The notes under the pieces: model-generated
What the model saw: only the letters and a program-made list of their open reading frames with translations
Databases searched by the model: none
Told to the model about the DNA's origin: nothing
Translations under genes and position numbers: made by a program
Assembly: GCF_043641665.1 (NCBI RefSeq)
Contig: NC_092203.1
Coordinates: forward strand, 10,955,873 to 11,019,872
Direction: 5' to 3'
Length of the DNA stretch: 64,000 nucleotides
Source of the DNA: Enoplosus armatus
Taxonomy: Eukaryota > Chordata > Actinopteri > Centrarchiformes > Enoplosidae
In this document: in pieces, positions 42,001 through 54,549 of the stretch
Layout: each line of letters opens with the position of its first letter
How positions within the stretch are numbered: the first letter of the stretch is position 1

Positions 42001-44225
42001 CCACTTTGACTTTTGACAGAAAGCAGACCACATTATGTGAAATCATATTGGCAGAACAGGCCTGGACAGCGACATGGCAGGAAGTGGCTTTGATATTCTT
42101 AGCCCTTGAGCCCAGACTGAGCTTTTCCAACCTTTGCATCTGGGAAAATAGTCATACTTTCCATGCAGAAGTACAACATAAGGACAAACCCAACATTTAT
42201 GTTGATTCATAGCTTTAAGTTCTAAAAATGTCTAACAAAGGTCTAAAAAATGTATGTACTGGACAGTGGCTGAGAAAGACAGCGTTGTGTCTTCATTTCC
42301 CAAAGCACAAACATGAACATATCCTTCGTTAGCCGCTCGGTTATTTCACTGCACTGTGCTGCTGTGTGTGGCCTCAGTGCAGTCCAGACGCTGATGGCAG
42401 CAGGAGTTTCTCAATTAGATTATTCTTCATGAGGAATTTGGATGAACCACAAGACCTCCAAGGCTGGGAAAGCCTGGTGCTCACCAACAAAGACATACTT
42501 CCCCCAACTGTTATTTAAACACCGGCCAAGCTTTTTATCTACCGGGATAAAGATTTGTAAATGACAAACATACATATCATAAAACAACGAGTTTTAGAGT
42601 ACAATAGGACCTGGAAAACATATTTGCAACTAGTGATAAAATGTTTTTAGCACAGAAACAGTTCATTGAGAGAAATATTATCAAGTAGAAAGAGCCAAAC
42701 TCATCACAGTCACAATCATCACAATAACAGTTCCTCCCATTCTGCATGAGTAAAGGCACATATTTAAGGATTGCTTAAAACGTCACAAGAAGCAAGTAAA
42801 ATATGTATCTCCAAGGTTTATTTCTTTGCATTTTGTTTTTTGAGCTGTTACCAGAACTGTTGCTTATGTTGCATTATGGGACATTTTAGTCATCAGACGG
42901 GAGGAGGAGGAGTGAGTCCATTAGTCTGCTGAAACGGACATAAAGACATCCACAGTTTCACAAACAGACAGAGTGTCTGTGACCGTGGTGAATCCCTTAT
43001 TGTGATTGCGGCGTTACCAAACACACCAGTCAGAGTCTGTCTGATGGTGAATTTCCCAGAATGCCTCTCAGTGAACAAAGATGACCCGGGAGTGTAAAGG
43101 CTCATGGGAAGGCCAGGCCGTCGCGTCGCTCCAGCAGGATGTGGCTGAGAAAGGGACGCTCTGTGTCCGTCCTCTCGTCCCTGACTCTCCCCCCTGGGCC
43201 GAGCCGCAGGACCAGGCAGACGGGCCGATGGGAAACGCCCGGGGGTTCGATCCCATGGCCGACGCTCACAACACCGGCATTGTTCAACTGAACACTGAAC
43301 ATTTTCTGAACCAGACCTCCATCAACGTCACACACAGCTCTGCTTTTATCCTCAGTGTGTCTGTCTGTGTCTTCTTCTTTTCTTCATTCTTCGTCTCCAT
43401 TTGGATAAAAAGGTTGTTGTTAACTTGCATAAAATTAGAGATAAAGTAAACTTTTTTCTATACGTTTCATATATGCAGTCATACATGGATTACTGAATAG
43501 GCCAACCTCGCACAGGCACCGAGGGGTGAGGGGGTGAGGGGGTCCGTGGGTCGGAGCCTCTGTTTTGAAGTTAACATTTCTTGTCGTAAAGTCTTTCAAA
43601 AGACCACAAAGAGACACAAAATGACTACAGAGAACAAGAGAAGAAAAGAGGAGAACAACACTAATTTATCAAAAATAGTTATAAAATAAAAGCACACTGC
43701 CGGAGTCTTAACTGCTCAAATATGTAATTTAAAATGTCACTGAACTGAAGACAATACTGCTTTCTTTTCTCGAGTTGTTTATTCTTTCTGCTGTATCATT
43801 TGCGTGGGAGGAGATGTTTACTTGGCTGACATTGGATAAAGAAAGCTTCAGCACACCTGAGAGGCGGCGGTAATGACAGGTGTGAAAGTGAAGGTGATGT
43901 ATTTCACAAGACACGAGAACAGCACTGCCTGCACTTGCAGATTAAAACAACGCTTCATGTTAAGAGACTTTGTGATCCATGTTTTCAGTGAGATATTTGC
44001 CCTCAAAACAGTTGTTTCTGAGGAAGGGCCTCTGTGTTTTGTGAAATCTGGAGCGATGAATTTGAGGTTGTGACATTTTTCCAGAGTGGATGCGTTTGGT
44101 CTTTTGGAGTGAAGTCTTCATTGTGCTGTTGATGAGGCCCCAGCAGAGGAGATTTCTGGCTGTGGAGAGACGTAATTTGTGGTCTTATAATAGCTCGGCT
44201 GAACTTCCCTCCTCTGCTGGGCCTC
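39075..44225. other. ahr2 intron 2, mostly unassigned
   Basis: No ahr2 exon or named repeat seen. It contains overlapping frames on both strands at 39611-39953, a GC-rich Pro-coding stretch at 40264-40542 with a C run at 40443-40454, and a 175-codon antisense frame at 41612-42139. None has a recognisable domain. Confidence 0.4.
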
Positions 44226-44228
44226 AGG

Positions 44229-44229
<1 letters not shown>

Positions 44230-44270
<41 letters not shown>

Positions 44271-44331
44271 ATGCATGTATACACACTTTTTCTTTGTTAC
44301 ACATTCAGTATTTTCTTGCGCTCTTCCTCTC

Positions 44332-44377
<46 letters not shown>
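44230..44377. repeat. Two (CA)n microsatellites 64 bp apart
   Basis: CA runs of about 40 bp (44230-44269) and 44 bp (44334-44377) in the same orientation. Confidence 0.95.
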
Positions 44378-44380
<3 letters not shown>

Positions 44381-45782
44381 CCCCCTCCTCCATGCGTTTT
44401 CCAGATGTGTTTCCAGTGGACAGTTACAGGCCTCAGACTGTATTCCCACCAGATTAAAGCTGCTAGAGGTCGTCGAGCTTCCTCTATCTGAACCCTGTGA
44501 CCCCACCTGACACCCAGATTGACCTCTGACCTGTCTCATGGTCGAGGACAGTGCTTTAAGGGGTACTGGAGACCCTCTACTTGGGTGGATGGTTACTTGT
44601 CCATTAGACCGTTTGACATAGTCAAAAGCTCCAGAACCAGCGAGTAAGTGGGCTTTGAGTGAGTGGAGATTGTTTTGTCAACTGCAAGCCAACATGGAGT
44701 CTTAAAAGTGCTCAGAATTATCAAAAGTATGAGTTGTTGTTGACTAATTTAGCATGTGAGGTTAAAAGAGTGTAAATGCAGAGCATGCGCAATAAAAAAC
44801 AGACCAAGAGAGTCATATGTAACCTTCATGCTCGTCATTTATTACCCTTAAACCCTTAAATTTACCCTAAAATTTACTTTTTAGATCATATTTTCACCTG
44901 CTTTTTAAAATTTCAAATGAACTCACATAAAAATGAGTCCTGGGTGTGCAGAACATTTGCAAGAGGCATGAAAAAATGTAAATAAAACTAGTACAACTGT
45001 CTCTGATAGCAGCCAAACTGCAAGTAAAATACTTTTTAAGACTGACGTCTGGGAGTGTCGAATTTGGTTTTGAACACTCTGTCCCTGCTGTGCCTCGACT
45101 TCTTCCCTCTTCTGCTTTTTTTCCCCGCTGTTTGACTGATAGGCCGGTACGAGGCGTCGACAGACACATCCCGGTGTTGGCGTTCCCTGTTGTGGTTGTT
45201 GCTGAGGTTTCGCACACAGCGACAATGTACAATGACATGTAAAACAAAACAAAAAAAGGGCCCCAAAACACAAGTAAGTCCTGCTGCAGATTCATAGTTT
45301 GGCAGGACTCCCGAGCCCGGTAACTGCTGTCAGGAAACAGATGCCTGGTTTAACTGCGTTTTGGAGGGACCTGCCTGTGCCCTGAGGCTGAACGAGGCTA
45401 ACTGAAGTGCTGCTGAAGGACTAAATCAGGGCTGGGATTTTGGTGAGGGAATGTTTTTTTTTTGTCTCCTGGAATATTAGGGACTTTTAGCTGCATAACA
45501 GTCAGGTCAGAGGTCAGATAAGGAATCTCCCTGCTGGTGAACTTTAGTAGATTTGGGAATTTAGGACAACTGCCATCATTGCGAAGACTGACTGCCCATG
45601 TTGCCCCACTATTATGGGTTTGGCCCTTCAATTATCTTTTGAGATAAACTGATATATTCATTCACTGTTTGTTTTATGGCCTTGAATGGTAAATGGAAAA
45701 TTAGGTTATTTTCAGAGAAATACTCTTTGGACATTTGAAGATTTGAGGCTCTCCAGTGTGATTTGCACTCAGGACATTTGTT

Positions 45783-46012
45783 GTAATGCTGAAACTATAT
45801 TAATTGATTAGTAAATTAAAATTAATCACCTACTAATTATATAAACAATAATTTTCTGTTTTCTGTTTGTATATGACTTAAAAATTGGATATATTTGGGT
45901 TTTTGGGCTTTCTATATGAGACATCACCTTGACGTCTGGGAACTTTTTTCACTATTTGACATTTTTTAGACTTTAAGATTAATTGATTATTTAAAAAGAT
46001 GAACTGATGATG
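45783..46012. repeat. Fish 'AATCGATTA' MITE-like repeat, copy 4
   Basis: AATGCTGAAACTATATTAAT, TTTTTGGGCTTTCTATATGA, TTTCACTATTTGACATTTTT and AAGATTAATTGATTATTT follow the family order on the + strand. Confidence 0.6.
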
Positions 46013-46591
46013 AACCATCAAGATCCCTCCAGCAGTGTGAGTAATTAATTCTCCAGCCTCATTCAGATTTCGTACAAGATTTGATCCGCCTGCTGAATAA
46101 CTTTATCCAGCGTATCTGTTTATTCAATGAAGAGGAAGAGGATTAAGAAAAGTGAGAAAGAGAGAGAACTGGTTTGTGTCAGTGGAGTTTGAGCTTCAAT
46201 ATTTGAATTGGCATCAGATACAAAGTCCAACAGACAGACCTTTAAAACACTGCAACAAACCGGTTCTGTCAATTGAATCAAGTCAAACAGAATGGAAAAG
46301 AAAATACGAGAAAAACAGAGAAGGAGGGAGGGAAGATAATTCAGGATGGGACATGTGACAAATGAGCCATTCAGAGAGCAGAAAGGTCGTGGAGGGTTGT
46401 TGTGAAGAGAAATGTGTTGTAATGGAGTGAGACCTGGAATACGTCCTGGAAAGGTCCTGAAATAAGTCCTGGGATGTCAGTGTGTCCAGTGTGATAACAT
46501 CGGACGTGCAGACCCTCTGCATGGAGGATCGCAGTCAAAACACAACAGACAGGCGGTCGTGTAGAAACCTGCCCAGGCATCTGGGAAAGAC

Positions 46592-46594
<3 letters not shown>

Positions 46595-46642
<48 letters not shown>

Positions 46643-46647
46643 TGTGC
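46595..46647. repeat. (GT)n microsatellite
   Basis: Long GT run of about 46 bp with one T interruption near the end. Confidence 0.95.
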
Positions 46648-46649
46648 AT

Positions 46650-48590
46650 GCTTGCATAAATCAGCAGAAACATGCAGTTGTATACTTTTACTTTGTAATT
46701 TACATGCTTTTCCTTGTTTCTTTGTTTACTTTTAATCCACTGTTGTCAACACATGTATTCTTCCTCTATGGCTTTTATTTGCTTATTTAACTGAATCTTC
46801 TTCTTTGTCTTCCAAATTCTACCTTTTTGGAAGTTATGCTAGCTTGTAATGCTACAGTGACTTCCTGTTTACATAGCTGATTGCTCTTGATTGGACAGCG
46901 TTTACAGATGTTAGCAACTGATTTACACATTACTAAAGTAGTGACTAGCAAAGACATTTCTAAGAACTTAGGAAGGACTTTTACCTTCAAACTTAGTCAT
47001 AGATTTATGAAAAGCTGCTGCAACCCAGATCCTGCCACAGCTCCCTGGGATTCTGGGAAATGGAGTCTGGGTAAAGCTAGGAGGAATTATCTGCTGTCAG
47101 ACTGTATACTTATTGTTTACTCTGTCTGGCTACAGGACGCATGTGACTACAGGAATAAACCAGAATATATGTCGGGTAAATAAACATACAGTGTCTACTA
47201 CTAGACACTTCCTACACAGTCTAGGTCTCCGTGGCAACATGCCAGGCATCACTAATCAATGGCACATGTCCGACTCTTTTCATTACAGTATCCTACTCCC
47301 CTATCAGTGACATCATCTGTTACTGGTAGGCGTACTTTGTTTTCGTGCCATGATGTTGTTTCTGTGCCGAGCTCTATTCCTCATGCAGAAAACAATCATA
47401 AAGTTGGCAAACAATGAAACAACCACAGTCTCTTTCATCTGTCCGCTCGCCGTCAATGACTAAACACTTACTCAGTTTTTTACCCAGAATCCTCAGCTCC
47501 AAACACAGCGTGCATCTTCGTGTCCAACACCTGACAGGTCCACTTTTTAGTGATAAATTGCTGCAGGAGGTGTAGTAGTAAAATCAGTTTTTGTTTGTCA
47601 GTGCAGCCCGTCTACCTTCTATATAGTTCTTTATCCAAATTAATTTCGGGAGTGTAACTCTGATTAACTTTTCTGTCTTGGGTCGCTCTAGAAACTTTAT
47701 ACCATCATTCTTACCCATTTAACCATACTCAGACAGCTCTTTATTTATGCATGTTTGTCAGATGTTTATCTCCTCTATGCAAATTGGTGATTTGCATTGC
47801 CGTCTTGCTCAGCTGTCCTCATAAACCATGCATAAACAAGCAAACTATAAACGCACAGTGATGAAAAAACATGATGTACCTGATAGGACTTTTGTTAATA
47901 TATGACGGGTACAAGACAAGCATACAGTGTCACAACACAACAGCTGTCAGTCAACGATCAACACACCTTCAGTCAGACAGGAGGAGCTGATTAGTAAATG
48001 AAAACATGCTGAGTTTACTCTCTGCTTCATGGTTTGTTGTATAACACCACATTCACACACTTCAGTCAGACATTTTGCCCCTGAAGCTTCTATGAACCTT
48101 CTTGAAAATGCGATTAAAGTTAGAAAGTGTTAAATGCAACTTAGGCTGGCTGAAAAGTATACAACAGACACAGTTTTTAGTTTTCATTGAAAGTAGCAAC
48201 CCCAAACCACAGAGCACATTTCACCGAAAAGCCTCCACATACTGAAACCCAGCAGAGGCTTTCTGTCCTCACTGTAAGACAGCACATGGCAGTTAATAGT
48301 GCTTTACAGAAGACATTGAGGCTCAAGCATCAAAATAAATGACATAAAATTAATAAAATGGCATAATTACAAAGAAAAACTGCGAAAAAGTCCAGCAAAT
48401 AAAACAGCAGGAGAAATAAGAGTCAGATTTATAGCCACATTGTAAAAAACAGCTAAAAGTTTAATGAAAAGCAGCAGATGAGTTCAGATCGATCTGTGCT
48501 TTGGCCCGGGCATGCAGCTCCACGTGCTTCTCAGTTCATCGGGGGAAACCTGTAAAACACGTTGACTAATCTCTCCTATGTGTCTTACAG
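46650..48590. other. ahr2 intron 2, nothing recognised
   Basis: AT-rich intronic DNA without supported repeats or exons. Confidence 0.45.
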
Positions 48591-48647
48591 GAAGTAATGT
48601 TTGTCAGAGGAAGTCAGGGTGGGAGGAAGCGCCTGGGGCGAAGTCGT

Positions 48648-50787
48648 GGCGGAGAGAAAGGTGTCTGCTAACCTCTGATCTAGCCACAGCCGGTGCCAAG
48701 CAGGGCTAAACAGGGCTAGGATTAGACAAAAAGACAAGCATTGTTATTCAAAAAAAAGCGCAGGACATGAACACATAAGATGTATCCTAGTTTGAGTCCA
48801 AATTCCATCGAAATAAAGAGCAAAGAAAAAGTTGCCAGAATCCAAATTTCAAAAACAAAACACTTAAGATGAGCTCTAAAAGCCTGCAGGATTTCTCTCC
48901 AGTCAAACATGACAGCAGCCGATTTCAATCTTCACCACAGCTGTTGCACACGAGTGCTCATCCCTGATGCATGTAGCAGTGGATTTCCATGTGTCAATCA
49001 GCAGTCATCAGTGAAATTATCTTGAATAGTTTGATCTTTCAGGGAACTTTTTTGTCGTCTTTACCCCAGAATCTGACTTTTTTTTTTGCCACTTCTGTAG
49101 TTTGGAAGCTTTGAAAACGTTCCTACAGCAAGATGTCTGAAATAAAGACCAGCTCCACCAATGTTAGCAGGAGTTATTAACATTTTTATGAAAGACATCA
49201 ATAACCTTCTGGGAAAAGAGAAGATGCATCAAACAGCGAATGCCACATATTTAAGTAGTGAGGCAACTGTTTACACTGTCATCTAGTGACTTAATATGTG
49301 ACTAATATGACCACAAGATGAGATCTGTCACATCATACGTTCGCTGTGTGGTGATCAATCAGAGCACTGTGTCGAAATATCCGGAAAAAGAAGACACTCC
49401 TTGTTAGCTGTTGCTCCTCCGACTGCTCACAGAATGCTTGAAAAATGACTAAAACGATCAATCGATTATCAATGTGGTTTGATTAAATCAACTTTAAAGC
49501 CAAGATGGATGAGAGGTCCATAAAGTGCTACAATCTACAAACTCCACCTGCTGATGAAGATCATGTAATATGATCAAAAGCTCCAGAGTAGCTACCAACA
49601 GACCTTTTGTTGAGATCTGTCAACGAGAAGATCTATATTTCTGACTTTTATCACCTGAGGTAGCTCTAACAAAAGGTTATCTCAGTATTGTTAAAGGTCA
49701 TGTTAATGTCTCACAGCGCCTGGGAATTTATTTTTCCCAGTGACCACATGTTAATATCTGGTGAGTCATCATTGCTGAGAAGTATCTCATGGATATCAGC
49801 AGGTTTCAGACTCAATTTAGGGGATTTTCGCAGAGTTTGAATCTTTTTTGATGCAACTGTATGAGGAAAAAATTATTCATTACGGCTGCTGTAGTTCAAA
49901 GCTAAATGGCGGCCTTCTTTTACTCCCTTTTTTTTTTGAAAGAGTGTTGTACTGCAGACATTTCCAGAGTCAGGATACAGTTACTGAGCTGTCATGATCT
50001 AATTTTCCTCAGAGGAACAAGCTGCTTCCTGACTTCACTTCCCCTTCATCGACCCAAATCTGTCGGCCAAAGTTAGCGTCTCCTTTCATGAGATGATCCG
50101 CGAGCTGTTGATGGATGTCCCTTTTATATAACGAGGAGCTGCTGCCAAGCGGATTGATTGGTCAAAGACGCCTTCCAACGATGACGATAATTCACGTAAT
50201 GACGGTGCTTGCAGCACCAGGGGAGCTTGTTATCAGTCTTGATTTGTTTCTTTAGCTTTTTTTTTATTGAAATCAATCTCTGAAGCTCTAAATGCTTTAA
50301 GTCTGAAAGCATAGTGGGTTTTCCTACAAAGACAGCTTTACTGATATATGAAAATGATGAAAATGCTATGAATGGTATCCAAGCGTATTAAGTAAACGCC
50401 TCGTGATACAACGTTTAAAGTCCTCAGTGTCTTGAATCTTCAGGAGGTCGCCACCTGTTTTTCTGCTCTGTGTTTTGGTCTCTTCACAGCCGTAAATCCT
50501 CCCACATTATGTGTAGAAAGCAATGGCTGCTGATCTGTATTGAACACTGTGCTGCACTGATTGGTCCATCCACCTGTTGCAACACTTCCTCCGTTTTTTA
50601 ATCATCCCTCTGTTCTGGAGAAAATTAATCCTGGGTATGTTGAGAGATTTATTATAAAACTGTCTTTTATTCACAAATAAGAGGCCAATCAGGAGCAAGC
50701 ATCGACCGGACAGGTTTAATAAATGTGTGATATTGATGTTGGGAGTGCTGATGTTGAGCTTTGGGACTCGCTGCACGTCTGGAGCTG
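48648..50787 (+). repeat. 2140-bp tandem duplication, copy 1
   Basis: Starts GGCGGAGAGAAAGGTGTC and ends CTGCACGTCTGGAGCTG. It is followed directly, head to tail, by copy 2. I compared the copies line by line and saw no substitution or length change, including at the homopolymer T and A runs. The flanking bases (T before, C after) do not extend the match, so there is no microhomology at the edges. The unit has no recognisable coding content. Confidence 0.97.
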
Positions 50788-52927
50788 GGCGGAGAGAAAG
50801 GTGTCTGCTAACCTCTGATCTAGCCACAGCCGGTGCCAAGCAGGGCTAAACAGGGCTAGGATTAGACAAAAAGACAAGCATTGTTATTCAAAAAAAAGCG
50901 CAGGACATGAACACATAAGATGTATCCTAGTTTGAGTCCAAATTCCATCGAAATAAAGAGCAAAGAAAAAGTTGCCAGAATCCAAATTTCAAAAACAAAA
51001 CACTTAAGATGAGCTCTAAAAGCCTGCAGGATTTCTCTCCAGTCAAACATGACAGCAGCCGATTTCAATCTTCACCACAGCTGTTGCACACGAGTGCTCA
51101 TCCCTGATGCATGTAGCAGTGGATTTCCATGTGTCAATCAGCAGTCATCAGTGAAATTATCTTGAATAGTTTGATCTTTCAGGGAACTTTTTTGTCGTCT
51201 TTACCCCAGAATCTGACTTTTTTTTTTGCCACTTCTGTAGTTTGGAAGCTTTGAAAACGTTCCTACAGCAAGATGTCTGAAATAAAGACCAGCTCCACCA
51301 ATGTTAGCAGGAGTTATTAACATTTTTATGAAAGACATCAATAACCTTCTGGGAAAAGAGAAGATGCATCAAACAGCGAATGCCACATATTTAAGTAGTG
51401 AGGCAACTGTTTACACTGTCATCTAGTGACTTAATATGTGACTAATATGACCACAAGATGAGATCTGTCACATCATACGTTCGCTGTGTGGTGATCAATC
51501 AGAGCACTGTGTCGAAATATCCGGAAAAAGAAGACACTCCTTGTTAGCTGTTGCTCCTCCGACTGCTCACAGAATGCTTGAAAAATGACTAAAACGATCA
51601 ATCGATTATCAATGTGGTTTGATTAAATCAACTTTAAAGCCAAGATGGATGAGAGGTCCATAAAGTGCTACAATCTACAAACTCCACCTGCTGATGAAGA
51701 TCATGTAATATGATCAAAAGCTCCAGAGTAGCTACCAACAGACCTTTTGTTGAGATCTGTCAACGAGAAGATCTATATTTCTGACTTTTATCACCTGAGG
51801 TAGCTCTAACAAAAGGTTATCTCAGTATTGTTAAAGGTCATGTTAATGTCTCACAGCGCCTGGGAATTTATTTTTCCCAGTGACCACATGTTAATATCTG
51901 GTGAGTCATCATTGCTGAGAAGTATCTCATGGATATCAGCAGGTTTCAGACTCAATTTAGGGGATTTTCGCAGAGTTTGAATCTTTTTTGATGCAACTGT
52001 ATGAGGAAAAAATTATTCATTACGGCTGCTGTAGTTCAAAGCTAAATGGCGGCCTTCTTTTACTCCCTTTTTTTTTTGAAAGAGTGTTGTACTGCAGACA
52101 TTTCCAGAGTCAGGATACAGTTACTGAGCTGTCATGATCTAATTTTCCTCAGAGGAACAAGCTGCTTCCTGACTTCACTTCCCCTTCATCGACCCAAATC
52201 TGTCGGCCAAAGTTAGCGTCTCCTTTCATGAGATGATCCGCGAGCTGTTGATGGATGTCCCTTTTATATAACGAGGAGCTGCTGCCAAGCGGATTGATTG
52301 GTCAAAGACGCCTTCCAACGATGACGATAATTCACGTAATGACGGTGCTTGCAGCACCAGGGGAGCTTGTTATCAGTCTTGATTTGTTTCTTTAGCTTTT
52401 TTTTTATTGAAATCAATCTCTGAAGCTCTAAATGCTTTAAGTCTGAAAGCATAGTGGGTTTTCCTACAAAGACAGCTTTACTGATATATGAAAATGATGA
52501 AAATGCTATGAATGGTATCCAAGCGTATTAAGTAAACGCCTCGTGATACAACGTTTAAAGTCCTCAGTGTCTTGAATCTTCAGGAGGTCGCCACCTGTTT
52601 TTCTGCTCTGTGTTTTGGTCTCTTCACAGCCGTAAATCCTCCCACATTATGTGTAGAAAGCAATGGCTGCTGATCTGTATTGAACACTGTGCTGCACTGA
52701 TTGGTCCATCCACCTGTTGCAACACTTCCTCCGTTTTTTAATCATCCCTCTGTTCTGGAGAAAATTAATCCTGGGTATGTTGAGAGATTTATTATAAAAC
52801 TGTCTTTTATTCACAAATAAGAGGCCAATCAGGAGCAAGCATCGACCGGACAGGTTTAATAAATGTGTGATATTGATGTTGGGAGTGCTGATGTTGAGCT
52901 TTGGGACTCGCTGCACGTCTGGAGCTG
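50788..52927 (+). repeat. 2140-bp tandem duplication, copy 2
   Basis: Same length and apparently the same sequence as copy 1 at an offset of exactly 2140. After its end the sequence continues CAGCGGCGCTCTCG. Either a very recent duplication or an assembly duplication. Confidence 0.97.
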
Positions 52928-53099
52928 CAGCGGCGCTCTCGTTTTAATGACAGGGAAGTGAGTTTGGTTAGATCTTTATGGTGGAAAATTACTGGCAGTC
53001 TCTCGGCCCCGCCTCTTATCTTATGAATGAGAGTTTACATAGGCAGCGAGGCAAGTATGTGTGGGTCATTAAGGAAACGAAAAGCTGCCAAAGTCACAA

Positions 53100-53900
53100 A
53101 AAAGACGGTTTGGTGCGGCAGAAACTGGACGTGCTGTTCAAGGCAATATGATATCTGCAGTAAACAGCTTATCTTCTCTTATAGAAGAGAAAAACACAGA
53201 TAAACTGATCAATTTCTTCTTTTGTCTGCGTGAAATCTTTCTTGTTACTTTTTGACATTTATGAGTCTTTTTCAACATGGTAGTCTTGTTTGGTGCTGCA
53301 GGAACTTGCTGCTTGTTCTTCAGTAACAGTTTATATTTAATGAGAGATTCAAAACTGGCTGAGAAAAATGGAGACTAACATAACTAGAGTAATTAAATGT
53401 TTCTCATTTATCGTCTCCTGTCATCTGTGCCTGGCTTTTGAGATTTTTTTATTACTTTTTTGACATTTAGGAATCTTTTTCAGTCTTGTTCGGTGCAGCA
53501 GGAACTTGAGTTGCTGCGCAACATAATATCTTTAGTCATTTTAATGTTTAATAGTCCAGCGTTACCTGAGAATGACACATAATAATAATAAAAAACTAAT
53601 ATAATCAAATATTTCTAACTTATTTTAAGATTTTCTACCCCTTTTTGAGTTTGTGAGTCATTTTCAACACAAGAATAATCAAATTTGTATTTCTCGTGGT
53701 TTCCCTTTGTCTGAATCTCTCTTTTAAGATGTTTTTTCCCGCTTTTTGACATTTATAATTTCATTTCAACACAGCTCTCTTGTTTGGTGCAGCAGAAACT
53801 TTTATCTTCAGTATCAGCTCATGTTTCAGTTCATTTTAACGTGCAACTGTTCAACAGATTGATATCTGGACACAAGATAAGCTAATTATGTGGGTGAAAA
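53100..53900. repeat. Degenerate tandem repeat, about 4 copies of 180-290 bp
   Basis: The landmark TTTGGTGC-GCAG-AACT occurs near 53108, 53289, 53489 and 53783. It is preceded in most copies by TTTTTGACATTTA and a CTTTTTCA/CATTTCAAC stretch. It begins 170 bp after the perfect 2140-bp duplication ends. Confidence 0.6.
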
Positions 53901-53904
53901 AAAC

Positions 53905-54400
53905 TTTTTGACTCATTTCAAATATTCAGTCATATTCTTATTTCTACTGTGAATAACTCACAACTCCAAAGAATCAATCAGATCAGATCATCGGGTTCTC
54001 CACATCCTGTGAAAATGTCCATGTTCTATTTTGTTTTTATTTTATATTCGGTCTAATAGTTGTGTTATCTTTTGGTTGTATGCCAAGTATATTGATACTT
54101 GATCGTTAGCTTATGGGACATAGTAGCTAACAGAGCGGTATTGGAAGGAAGTTGGCGGTTGGAAGTGTGTGTTTTGGATATAAATCAGCAAAGACTTGCC
54201 CACTTTTTAGCAATCCAATAAAGAATTGATCAGATCCCTTTCGAATGATACCCCAACTCCATACTCTGTAAATAAACTTGGCATTTAATGCACAACAAAG
54301 CCTTTTCTTACACCATGCAGCAGACTCTCTCTTATGTTCAAATTTATATTGAAATATACTTCATTATGAACAAATAACACAAAATCTCGAGTTAAAATTC
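53905..54400. other. ahr2 intron 2, nothing recognised
   Basis: AT-rich DNA with no supported feature. Confidence 0.45.
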
Positions 54401-54404
54401 ACCC

Positions 54405-54545
54405 AGTGCAGCCCAGACACTGGGTTAACTTTACCCTGTAGCCATGGTTAGAAAACCAGTGGGTCACCAATCAAACCCAGAATAATGGGTTGTTTTCATC
54501 CACTGCTGGTCAAGTAAGTGTGTAAAATCTGGTTATTTTGACACC
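54405..54545. repeat. Fish ACCCA/TGGGT palindromic repeat
   Basis: ACCCAGTGCAGCCCAGACAC, TGGGTTAACTTTACCC, CAAACCCAGAATAATGGGTT and CCACTGCTGGT are alternating ACCCA and TGGGT words, typical of a fish non-autonomous repeat. The family was not identified. Confidence 0.4.
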
Positions 54546-54549
54546 GTGT

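Noticed and set aside
43081..43260. tRNA gene or SINE head (TGGCTGAGAAAGG as A box, GGGTTCGATCCC as B box)
   Set aside because: The two boxes are about 95 bp apart, the T-stem does not pair properly, and no cloverleaf can be drawn. It is GC-rich DNA with a chance B-box match, although a diverged SINE is not excluded.
44003..44539. Open frames with poly-(Thr-His) or poly-(Val-Cys)
   Set aside because: Translations of CA/GT microsatellites. The same applies to frames at 5720-6039, 15026-15551, 46371-46790 and 63427-63630.
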